Source of the DNA: Tetrahymena thermophila SB210
Lineage: Eukaryota > Ciliophora > Oligohymenophorea > Hymenostomatida > Tetrahymenidae
Reading direction: 5' to 3'
NCBI RefSeq assembly: GCF_000189635.1
Contig: NW_002476472.1
Span: 62,001 to 126,000 of the forward strand
Length of the DNA: 64,000 nt
Part shown: piece after piece, positions 38,326-49,800 of the stretch
How positions within the stretch are numbered: position 1 is the stretch's first letter
Layout of the letters: every line of letters starts with the position of its first letter
Translations under genes and position numbers: made by a program
Notes under the pieces: generated by a model
The model's input: only the letters and a program-made list of their open reading frames with translations
Databases searched by the model: none
Told to the model about the DNA's origin: nothing

Positions 38326-39399
38326 TTCTAAATTAGTTTTTTGTTTGTTTATTTGATGAGAGTTTTGTTAATTTATTTTATTTTGGTTATAATTATTAAT
38401 TATAAAAATTTATTGACGAAAAAATTAACTTTTTAAAGCAAGTGATAGTACTATAGATATTTTATAATACTGATCAGATTTTTTAGAAGATTTAATTTTG
38501 TCTAAAATCTTTATTTACGTCTTCCTTATTAACCCATAATTTATATAAAAATTCTAACTAAATTATAGTCTTCAAAACAAATCAAAAAAATAATTATTTT
38601 TTTAGCATTCGATCTAAAATATTATTTTATATTCAATTAATAATGAATACTTAAGATCCCCTTAATGAACTTAAAGGAGAGTTTAAAATTTTATGATTCA
38701 TAATACTGAAGTAAAAATTTCATATCTTAGATTTTATACTCAATAATTTAATTAATTTTATTTTAAATTTATATTTATTTCTAATAAAAGATGTTAATTT
38801 TGTAATTTAAGCCTATAAAAATGATATAAAACATATTACTTAGTCAATATAAACGCTTTTTTCCATTATGTGTCAGCCATATTTTTGCTTTTTGTTGTAT
38901 AGAAGAAATTTAATTAAAAAAAATTGTCTATTAAATTTTTGGAAAAAAATTTAAAATAAAGGTTAATTTATTTAATTGAAAGCAAACGATTATAATTGTT
39001 TGTTTGTTTTAAAATAATATAAATTAGTAGAATATTAAAAATAAATTTAAAAACAAATAGCTAACAACTAACATTAGATTTATTTAGATTATTTATTATT
39101 ATTTAGGATATGATTCAGATTTCTTTCACCATATTAAAATGTTGAAATTCTCATTTTTGAAATGACACTTTTTTCTCATTTATTCTTCTAATATGCTCAA
39201 AGTATCTTTTTTTATCAAATTATTGCGTAAGAAAGATCAATTTTTAATTAATTTTTTGTTTTTAAATTTCAAGCACTAAAAGATGAATATTGAAGTAAAT
39301 TTTATATAATAAATATAGAGTTTTCAGTTTTATAAATTAAGTTAATTTATCCAACAAAATAAGACATCAGAACATAAAATGGTTGGATACTTATTATCA
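38326..39399. other. AT-rich intergenic region
   Basis: No coding or RNA signal was found between the His-rich gene and the 3' end of the LRR gene. Confidence 0.5.
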
Positions 39400-42300
39400 T
39401 CATTGAACAATTATTTTATAATATGACATCCTTTTAGATCTTTAGCAGCTTTTGTTGAACATCTATATTAGATCATTTTTTTAGTTTTGTTCGCTATTAA
39501 TAATTTAAAAAGTATTTACTATTAAAATTATCATATTTTTTTGTTACTCTCCTATAATTAAGTGGACTTGAGTTAGATTTTAAGAAGCTCTAATCCCTTT
39601 GCTGATCTATTCAGCTCCCTCTAAGGTTATAAGGTTTCCGCTTCAAATAAATAGATAAAAAATAACCATTTATATTTAAACTTTATGAATATAAATAAAA
39701 TAATATTTACAATCCAATTGATAGCTATAGATTTTTCAATTAATGACAAGCCTATATGGCTCCAGCTATTGCAGTAACTCCTTCTTTTCCTATCATATTT
39801 TTACTAGAAATATAAATATTAGAAATAATAGCATATTTCAAAAATTGTATAATAGATAAGTTAGTTACTCTCCAAAAACTAAAGAAAGATGATTTAATTA
39901 TTAGCAGTGTTTGATTCCTTCAGCTAGTCCAGAAGCTCCTATTGATCCAACATTATTACCACTGTATTATTAAGAAAGTAGAATAAAATTATTTTCTAAT
40001 CAAAAAAGCAATTAATTATTTATTTTTACTAGCTAATTAATAAGGCAATTTCTTAAAGTTTATTGCACTGCTTCAAAGCATCTCCAATAGCTTTAATCCC
40101 ATTTTCAGTTAGGTTATTATGGCTATATAATTTTGAAAAAATTTTGTAATTAAAACGTTTTCATAAAATTAAAGAATTACGGTCCTAAGCAGAGCCTTAA
40201 ATATTCTAATTTTTAAAGATAGCCTAATCCTTCACTCAATCCAATAGCTCCGAATTCTCCAATATTGTTTCCACTATATATATTATTTTTGATTAAAGAT
40301 TATTTTAAATATTAAAAAAAATATTTTACTCTCCAAGATGTAATTCTAAGCTCTTTAAATTATTACACTATTTAAAACCATCTCCAATTCCTTTTGTCCC
40401 ATCTTTTCCAATATTGTTATATCTTAAAATAAATGATAAAAAATTTTATGTTATTTGTAATTGAAAAATATTCTTACTGATATATCTTAAATACAAATTA
40501 TTCTAAGTTGTTGCAAGACTTTAAACCTTCTCCTATTTCCTTAGCTCCATCTGGACCAATATTATTAAATCTATTTTAAAATATTTTAATACAAATTATA
40601 AATTTAAATAAAAAATTAAATTTACTATTCAATGATTAAGGATAATTTTTTCAAATTTTCTAATTTTCCAAGGCTTGCTCCTATTCCCTTTGCTCCTTCT
40701 GATCCAATATAATTTTTACTTTATTTTAATGAGTTTTAAAGTTAAAATATTTAGTTCAATTTTGTAAATTTACCTTCCAATTTTCAATTAGATTGTATGT
40801 AAATTTATGCATTCTCCAATACCTTCACCAATGCCTCTAGATCCTGTACTTCCAATATTATTTGATCTATATAAAAATTTTAATATAATTAATTTGGCAT
40901 ATTATAAATATTTTTTACTCTCCAATTTTTAAATCAAGAATTTAAAGACTCTGGAGCATTTTAATACCATTTCCTATAGCAGTAGCACCTTCCGAATCCA
41001 TTTCATTGCCTCTTTTTTATTAAAATAGAAATATGATATTTATTAATTTAGCTTTATTTACCCTTCAATAAATAATTTTAAGTAATTTAGCTTTGTTAAA
41101 TTACTAATTCCTTTTCCTATGCTTTCAGTTCCCACTGAACTAATTCCATTCCTTTTAATAAATTAAAAATAACTAATAATGAATATTGTAACCTACAAAA
41201 ATAAACAAGAAAATTGTATGTAATTATATTAAAGCTAATAATAGATATTAGTTAATCATGCACTTTTCTAGATAAATTCATAGAATAATTTCTTGTATTT
41301 TTTACTTTTCAATGACTAGAGTCAAACGCTCTAAATTTTGACAAAATTTAAAAGCTTCACATAAACCTACAGCGCCATCTTTTCCAATGTTATTTTTACT
41401 ATATTTTTAGAATAAAAAAATAATTTTAAATGAGTTTGATATAGTTTATTTAATTTTATTTATGTTTCAAATTCTTTTAAATAAATAAATTCGAATAATC
41501 TTTAATAAACCATTCGCTTTTAAAATATTCTATTACGCTTTAATTGTTATTTTCAGTTCTTTTAACTAAGTGAGAAAACTGATACCCATGCCTAATCCTG
41601 TTATTCCGGAACTACCAATATTATTCCTACAAATTTAAATATTCATTTTCAAATTGAGATAAATCAAAGTCAATGATATTTTACTATCCAATTACTAGAG
41701 TAAAAGATTCGAGCTTTGTACAAAATTTTAATCCTTCGCCTATGCCTATACATCCATATGACCCCAAGTAGTTAAAGCTAACATATAAATTAAACAATTT
41801 TTGAATGAATAAAATCGAAGAATGTTAATTATATTTTAATTTGTAAAAAATAAAAAAATGACAAAATATTTTTAACTTACTCTCCTATTTCAATATAGAG
41901 TTCTTCTAAGTTAGGTAAAGATTTTAATGAATCACCAATAGACTTTCCACCTTCGGATTCAATGTCGTTTCTTTAATAAAACAGTGTGATTTAATTTAGT
42001 TAGTTAATAAAAGTTAAATATTCAGCTTACTGGCCAATATTTAGGCATAAAATATTTAGATTTTAGCATTATTTTATTGATTCTGAAATAGCTTAAGCTC
42101 CTGCAAGACCAATTTTGTTATTACTAATCAGAGTAATTTTAAATAAAATATAAATGAATAAATGAACTATTTAATTAGAAATTATGTTTGATTTAGTTGT
42201 TGAATGTGTTCAAAAATTATTTATCTATCAATCATCAATTTAAACTATTATTTGGAAACCAATCTAAACAATTTATTTATTTTTACTCTGCAATCGAGAC

Positions 42301-43414
42301 AGTAAGACAAGTTAAATTTGGGTATTTGCGAATTTTATGAAATAATTCCTTTACTCCACTGATTCCAATTTATTGGTTTCTATATTTTAATGAACATTTA
42401 AATATTTTTGTGATATAAAAACTGAGTTCTATTATAACTTATTTACTCTGCAACTACCAATTTTAAATTTTTTTATCTTCTTCTCTTAATGTTATTCTCT
42501 TCTGATACATTAACTCTACTTTTTCTGATGAGGAATCTAACGAAATATAAAAAAATGAGCTGAATTTGATTTTCTAAATCATTAAAAATTAATGATTACT
42601 CTTAGAAGCGAGGATTTGATTCTCTACATACTGATCCTGTCTCTGATAAGGAAGATACAGACTTAATAGTTTCTTCAATCCTATTTTAAAGATATGGTTA
42701 AGTAAGTGCATAGATGTTTTTTAAGCTTTTGTCTTTTAGTTTTATATATTATTTATTAGTACTCTCCTAAAGGTGAATTTGTTAAAAACAATAATTATTT
42801 TTTGTGTTTTCATTAGTGAGTTTTGGATTACAAATTAAAAATATTAAAATAAATAGAAAGCTTACATTATTTATTCTAGGCTAATTTTAATTTTATACAA
42901 ATCAGTGATATTCAAATTCTATAATAAAATCTTTGAGAGATTAGTTTTTAATTATTTTTTGAATGTTTTTAATTAATAAAGTATTATTTATGATTATGTG
43001 CCTTTTTTATTACAGATTTAAAGTCTTGATTGTATTTTTGAAATACTTAATTAATTTTTATCTGTTTTTGTTTCAATTTATTTTTACTATTTCTTTATAC
43101 TTTAGTTAATTAATTAAATCAAATAGACAAAATCTTTGGAATTGATTCCAACTCTCCATCCTATAATAATTATTATTATTACTTAATTGCTATGCTTTTT
43201 TGGGTATTTATTCATCTTTAAAAATAATTTTTTATTTTTGAAAATTATATCTAAATCCTTTTGTAAATAATTTTATATTTATTAAAATTTTTTATAATAG
43301 AATGTTGAAAATGAAGTTTTTCACTTCCTTATTACATAATCTTCTAGATACTTTTAAGAACATTTCAAATTAATTTTAAAGAAATTTCTTTCTATTTTTG
43401 ATTATTTCTGACAT
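39400..43414 (-). CDS. Leucine-rich-repeat protein, one LRR per exon
   Basis: A minus-strand gene ending at TGA 39400-39402. Exon 1 (43088-43414) encodes a basic N-terminus beginning MSEIIKNRKKFLQNQFEMF, and three further non-repeat exons follow, down to about 42435. At least 16 short exons then each encode one ribonuclease-inhibitor-like LRR of roughly 28-32 residues with the pattern N-x-I-G-x-x-G-x-x-x-I-x-x-G-I/L-x-x-C-x-x-L-x-x-L-x-L-x-I-G-E. Examples are NNIGKDGAVGLCEAFKFCQN, NYIGSEGAKGIGASLGKLEN and NNVGSIGASGLAEGIKHCQQ. Introns are about 50-60 nt and most interrupt the same codon (phase 2) after the G-E. The last exon gives a basic C-terminal tail (MFNKSCQRSKRMSYYKIIVQ). The LRR fold is a protein-interaction scaffold; no kinase or other catalytic domain is visible. 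The 3' half is firm, exon 1 less so. Confidence 0.82.
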
Positions 43415-44446
43415 TTTTTATGTCTATGATATCTAAGTTACTTGCAACAAAGAAATAAGTACATTTAAAAAAGTATTAATTCTTTTATAAATGCTATTTT
43501 TAGTAAATATTTCATAAAAAAGTAAGATAATATCTTATTAAAGTATTGTTATAAATTAAGAAGTTTTTCTTAGTTTTAAATTTGTAAAGTTTAAAAATCA
43601 ATAAAAAATTTATTAGAATTTACTATAATTTTAAGATTAGTCAAATTGGTAAATTTTATATTGCTCTTCCTTTTAAAAATTTACTTTATATTCATTATAT
43701 TCTTAAATAATAATTTAAATAATTAAATTTTAATATTTGTTTCTTTTATTTATTATTTAAATACTTAATAACTAAAATTTAGCCTTTAAATATTAGTTTT
43801 TACATTATTGTTTTTAATTAATTTGATTTATAAAATATATAAATATTATTCCTCCTCCTATATCAACATAATTTTTTATTAATGAGAAGGAGTAGGGACT
43901 GGGAGGTAAGTAAGAGGGTTACTGATTCAATTTAATTTTTTTAGTTACCATAAAAAATTATTTTATAACCCTCAAACTACCACCCCCACTAATGGTGATA
44001 GGAGTCATAAGGCATAGACTCATTTTTACCTTGCAATTATAATTTATGGTAATTAAAATGTTATTTTTATGACCTTAAAGTTAACTCCTGCCCAATTGTA
44101 ATTGATAATAATTTATATTATTTTATGAATTTAGAAATACTTTTTAATGAAAAGGAATCAACTTGCCATATAAATATAGAATAATATAAGACTATTAATA
44201 TATTAACTATATAATAAGTTTATTAATTAAATTTATTGATTAATGTATTTAGCATTAAATAATGAATATAATTCATATAGATGTTAGCATTGACAAAGTT
44301 AGAATTTTTCAAAACCTTTCTAAGTTAATTAGAAATTTGTGAAGTTAGATATTTTTAACTGAAAGTAGATTTACTACCTAAAAAAATCATTGAAATTCAT
44401 AAATAAATAATATTTTAATTAGTGATATTAATTAAGTTTTTTATTT
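43415..44446. other. Intergenic with a GC-richer island
   Basis: Mostly AT-rich, but about 43851-44100 is markedly richer in G and C and holds the inverted repeat listed separately. No protein gene was recognised. Confidence 0.5.
43898..43990. repeat. Imperfect inverted repeat, about 24-bp arms
   Basis: GAGGGTTA at 43914-43921 is perfectly complementary to TAACCCTC at 43966-43973. The pairing extends imperfectly outward, where GGGAGGTA (43901-43908) faces TACCACCCCC (about 43978-43987). The loop is about 44 nt and AT-rich. A purine-rich run (GAGAAGGAGTAGGG, 43884-43897) and a preceding CCTCCTCCTA could form a further hairpin. It may be an RNA gene, a relic of a mobile element or a regulatory structure. 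Confidence 0.45.
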
Positions 44447-45115
44447 TCAAGCTAACTACTAATTATCACCTAGTATTGCATATATTGCCATGAGTATCCC
44501 TGCACCGATAAGATATGTAACTAAAAGAGCTATAAAAAAAGAGTATAGAAAATTTACTAAAGCAGGCCATACTTCGTGTTCAGAAAAATTAAAACTATAC
44601 TAGCTACTCTAACTATCTTCAGCATATACTTGTTATTCTAAATGGTTATCACTAGGTTAATGGTCATCAGTCTCTTGATAAACCTAATATTCATTTTATT
44701 GATCTATTTAGTTGTATAGCATTTATGCGTGATATCTATCACTATAGTCTAAACTAAATTAGTTTCTATGGATACTTATAAAAGGACTATTTAGTCCTAT
44801 GTATTAGTTTTAACTTGTAAAATCATATTATGAGGGAGTAGATTATGTTTAATCATTTTAATTTTATTGCTATTATGTTTTTCTTTTGTTAGATAATAAA
44901 TTTTGCTACAGTGATTTCCTATTAGTTTAAGAATCACTATCATAGTCATCACTCACAGCATATTTATGTTCATGATATTTTAAAGATGGTAATTTACTCT
45001 CTTCGTCTTAAGCATTTGAATTAATATTTGTGCTTATTTGCTAAGAATATGATTAAGATTCATAAAAATCCTATGATTCAAAGCTTTTTCTCTCTCTTTA
45101 AAACGAATCTTTCAT
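44447..45115 (-). CDS. Gln/Ser-rich tail-anchored membrane protein
   Basis: A single exon of 222 aa (ATG 45113-45115, TGA 44447-44449), checked codon by codon. The first 180 residues are polar and low-complexity, rich in Gln, Ser, Asn, Asp and Tyr (for example KYAVSDDYDSDSQTNRKS), with many TAA/TAG Gln codons. A Trp-Pro then leads into one long hydrophobic segment at about residues 187-214 (FLYSFFIALLVTYLIGAGIL), followed by only about eight residues (GDNQQLA at the end). There is no N-terminal signal peptide, so a tail-anchored topology with a cytosolic N-domain is expected. I recognise no family. It lies head-to-tail upstream of the LRR gene with about 1 kb between. Confidence 0.72.
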
Positions 45116-45659
45116 TTTATGAATATAAAATTTGGTTTACTAAATTTATTTATGATATTTCTAATTATATTAATATTGTAAAGCTAAATAATTCTAAGTA
45201 GAATTTTGATAATAAGTATTAAAAAGCACAAAAAAAAATTATTTATGAAAAAGTTATTAAAATTCTTAAAAAATCAGTTATTTTAAAATTAAAAATATTT
45301 TATTAAAAATAAATCAATAATTAAAATTCAAAAACTTCAAAAATAGTATATAAAGTTAAATAGATTAAATTAATTAATGAATGAATTAAAAAATCTTTTA
45401 AAAAAATATCAAAAATAATATAAAAATGACTAAGAATTTCTTTAAAAAATTAAGATAGGAAATTATTTAGTTAAATTTTGCACAGTTAAATTACTTTTAT
45501 TTTGCTTAATAATAAATAATATTTTAGATAAATACTTTCTGAAGGTAGAGCTGTCATAAAAATAGAAATATTTATTAACAAATTTATAATTTGTTTTTTT
45601 TAGTTTAAAATATTATTTGATAAAAGAAAGGCTAAATATTCAAGTAAATTAATAAGTAA
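45116..45659. other. Intergenic, upstream of tRNA-Asp
   Basis: AT-rich. It separates the divergent tail-anchored protein gene and tRNA gene. No other feature was recognised. Confidence 0.5.
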
Positions 45660-45731
45660 TCCGAGATAGTATAGTGGTTAGTATTCCTGCCTGTCACGCA
45701 GGAGACCCGGGTTCAATTCCCGGTCTCGGAG
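45660..45731 (+). tRNA. tRNA-Asp (GTC), copy 1
   Basis: The cloverleaf is complete in 72 nt with no intron. The acceptor stem is TCCGAGA/TCTCGGA, the D arm AGTATAGTGGTTAGTAT contains the A box, and the anticodon stem CCTGC/GCAGG holds the loop CTGTCAC with anticodon GTC (Asp). The T arm CCGGG-TTCAATT-CCCGG contains the B box. The discriminator base is G. A T-run follows directly. An identical copy lies at 61581-61652. Confidence 0.97.
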
Positions 45732-46892
45732 CTTTTTTTAATTATTTGAATTATTAATTTTCTTATTAAAATCTTGATAAAATTATAAAAGAATTAATTT
45801 TTTACTTGTTTATTTATTATGAGTTTCTTAAATTTTTTTTATCATAAAAATCTTTAAGAATTTAAAAGAAAGGTATTATCAACTTTATACCATTTTTTTA
45901 TTATGAAATTATGTTTTAAAGTTTAAAACTTTGCAAGCATAATAAAAAATCTTATAATTTATCAAATGTTTTATACTTGATAGTTGTAATTAAAAAAATG
46001 ATTCATTAATTTTAAAATTCTTATTTTTAGCTTTTTTTCTTCTTTATTAATAATTTAAATACTCTAATTATTTTTGATATATTGACAAAAAAATTTAGAC
46101 TTTAATTTCTGATAATTCCTTTTTAATTCAAATCTCTAAAAAATTAAAACTAAAAATGGAAACTAAATATTTTAAAGAAAGACAAAAAATTATTTATTTA
46201 TATTAACAATTGAATAAAAAAGTAAATTTTAAGCTTTTTAAAAATTATTCATAAAAAATAATAGTTAGAATTTCTCTTTATTGTTTATTGGAGTATATTT
46301 AATCTAAACAATTGAAATTATTTGATGAAAACTGATTTTCTTTAAAGATTATAATATTTATTATTCAATCTCAATATCTTTATTTATATATTTACTTTTT
46401 CATTTCAATTAGATTTTCTTATTAAGCAAATAAATTTCCTAAAACAATCAAGGCATCAAATTTCTAATCCAGATGATTGAAGATATTTTTTTATGAGTTC
46501 ATTAAATTACAAACGAGAGGAAAATTGAAATAATTTATCAAATCTTCTTACTTATTTTGCTGATTTAGTTAATTTATTTGGAGTTTCAATTAAAAAGAGT
46601 TGATTTTGTTAATAAAATCAAATAATTTGGAAGGCAGAAAATAAATATTTTATTTTGGCAAGTATTTTTATTTATAAAAATATACTTCTTATATCTTTAT
46701 CAGAGAGGAAAGAAACTATTAAGGAAGTTTATAAGAAAGAAAAATAGAAAAGTAATTTATTCCTAAACTTCATTTTATTTGTTCTCACTAAGGAAAAGAA
46801 ATAATTTAAATGTAGGTTTATAGCAAAATTTTTTCAGATATTAATAATATTAATAAATTATCATTACAATTATTCAGAAACAGCTAATTGAT
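45732..46892. other. Intergenic, 5' flank of the Cys-rich gene
   Basis: AT-rich, about 1.16 kb, with no gene recognised. It matches in length (1.19 kb), though not obviously in sequence, the spacer between the second tRNA-Asp and the second Cys-rich gene. Confidence 0.5.
45733..45739 (+). terminator. Pol III terminator of tRNA-Asp copy 1
   Basis: A run of seven T's begins two bases after the mature tRNA 3' end. Confidence 0.8.
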
Positions 46893-49800
46893 ATGCAAAA
46901 TAAAACATAGTTTATTATACAGCTTGTAGCCTTTTCTCTTAACTTTTTCTTATCATAAATATTTTGTCAATGTCTTTCAGGGAAATATAGTAATGAATTA
47001 ACTTCAAACTGTGAAAGTTGCTTTGAAGGATGTAGTTCATGTACTGGATACCAATAAAAAGATTGTCTAGATTGTTTGCCGGAATACACTAAAATATAGC
47101 TTACAAATCAATTTATATGCTCTCTTTGTCCTTAAGGATAATTCTATGATAATTAGCAAAAGAAATGTATAAATTGCAATTTTGACTGTGATATTTGCCT
47201 TTCATTATCAAAGTGCTTAGTATGTAAATAAGGATATGTGTTTGATTCAAGTTCTTAAGACCTTTGCAGCACTACTGATTGTGCTTTTGGTTATTTTAGA
47301 AACCCAATGAATTTATAATGTTAAGCTTGTACTACCTAGGTTGAATATTCCTTAGAATGCTATGTCTATTCAATTGTAAATTATTTATTTTTTAAAAATA
47401 TTCATTATTTAGAAGTAAACACTTTATTAATTTAATCATTTCTGAAAATACCATTTTTTCAATCTCTCATTTTAAATTTGCTTTTTTTATTGAGAATTTA
47501 TTGGCTAAATTTCAATAGAAATTAATTTTTATAAAACCATTTTAACTTTTCAAAAAATAATTTATTTATTTAAATAAAATTAATTTAATAAAACATAATT
47601 CTAAAAAAAATTTAATTTCTATTAGAAATTTTACTTTCCAAAATTTAATTTAATAAATTTCCTTAAATTTAAAATGACTAATCAATCAAATTTTTATTCC
47701 ATAATTTTAGAATTTAGGTTTTTTTTAAGTATTTTTATTTTATTTTTTAGTATATTTTTTAGATATTAGATTTTTTTCAACTAATCAGTTTTTTATGATT
47801 TTAATATATATATTGAATTAAAATTTTATTATTTAAATAAAATTTATAATTTATTAATATTTTTATATTCAAAGAATAATTATTATTATTTAAAGTCTAA
47901 TTTTTTTTTATATTTATTTTTTACAGTTTAGAGATAAAAATGGAAAGATAACTAGTTTTTCAGTTGGATCGACTATGTGCTAAGATACCTTTCAATTAAA
48001 TAATTAATCTTGTAGGTGTTCTTATGGAGTTTATTCTAGTTTTAGTTCATGTATTTAATGCGTTGATCCTAATTGCGTAACTTGCGATAATTAATATAGT
48101 TGTAATAAATGTAAAGATGGGTATATTTTAAATAATTAAAATAAAAAATGTGTTCTTTAATGTGACTAGTCTTCATACGTTATGTATTAGAGTGACAATA
48201 GTTTATTTTGTGATAAAGGTTAATTTTTATTATAATATAACCAAAGCTTTGTCTGTAAAAATTTTTATGGATATGATTCAAATTATGGATGTTTTAGAGA
48301 CTTTTGTAGGCCTTTATAGTTTAAATTGTTTGATCCCAAATCTAATAGCTTTAAATGTGTTAGTGTATGTCCTATTGGATATACTGCTAATTTGTAAACA
48401 CTTTCCTGTATAAAGAATAGTTGCAGTAATGATATTTCTTAGTAAATAAATAGTAGTTGTTTCTATAGGACATGTCCTTTTGCATAATACTTTCAAGCCT
48501 ATATATCTACGGATACTTTATCTAAGTGTGTTGATATAGATAGTTCAACTTAGTGTTTATTTTAATAAGATGAAAGTGCTTCATGCTTTTTTTGCAAAAT
48601 TTCTTACATAAAATTTAATAACATCTGCTATAAAAACTGTCAATAGGATGATGGAATAATGTAATGGATATACTATCAAGATTCTGGAGAATGTAAGTAA
48701 TGTTTAAGATAATATTGCCCTTAATTGAGTTATACATATACTATTGATAATAAAATTTACAAAGGAGTTAATTGCCCATTTAACTATCAAACAGTAAAGT
48801 ATTCATGCATTGCATGTAGCAATCCTAATATGATAAAATGTGATGATCCATCAAGTACAACATACCTTTGTGATTGGGGAGAAGATAATAAAACCTCAGA
48901 CTGCAAAAAATATGATTTAAATAAATTAGTTGATAAAGCTTTTGATAGTTATGGTAATGTTGTTAATCAACCTTGCAATAATAAAAATTCTAATTAACTT
49001 TGCTAAGTATGTAATTTTCCATATACTTATAATTTCAAAGGTGTCTGCTCTAAATAGTTTTTGTATCCAACTAAGTATTTTATATATTAAGATTTAAGTT
49101 CTAGTTCTAAACAATACCTAGTTTTGGACTCTTGTTAACCTAATTAATTTGTTTAGAAAGTTGTAATAGGTTCTGTTTAAATGAGTGTTTGCAAAGACTT
49201 TGCAACATGCTTGGAGTAAATTCCTTCATAGGTTGATGGAGTAACTTAGCCAATATGTTCTAAATGCTCACCATACTTTTATAATATGTTTGGAAGCTGC
49301 ATAGACGCCTGTCCTAGTTTTACTTATTAAAATAAAAATTCTATGACTTGTGAAACTCCTATTTAATATTGCTCCACTTATGTGGCTAATACGTCCAAAC
49401 CGTAATGCAGCGCATGCTTAGGCGGATATGTCTTAAATAAAAGTACTCCTTCTGACACATGCATACCTTACTCAAGTTGCACAAACGGTTACTATTTTGA
49501 TGTTACATTTAATAAATATTATTGTAGTTAATGCCCAGCTAATTGTGACGAATGCTTATAAAATTTAAAATGTATAAAACCTTCTGCAGGGTATTATTTA
49601 TATAATTATAAACCTATTAAGTAATGTCCATAAGGAACATATCTTTCTAATAATACTTGTATGAATTGCGGATAATTTTGTTTGCAATGTACTGATCAAA
49701 ATACATGCATAACTAGTTATACTGGTAGTTATTTTTATATTGAAAGCAGTTAAGTGTTTGTTTTTTTAAATCCTTAATGCAAAACAAATCAATTTTTTAA

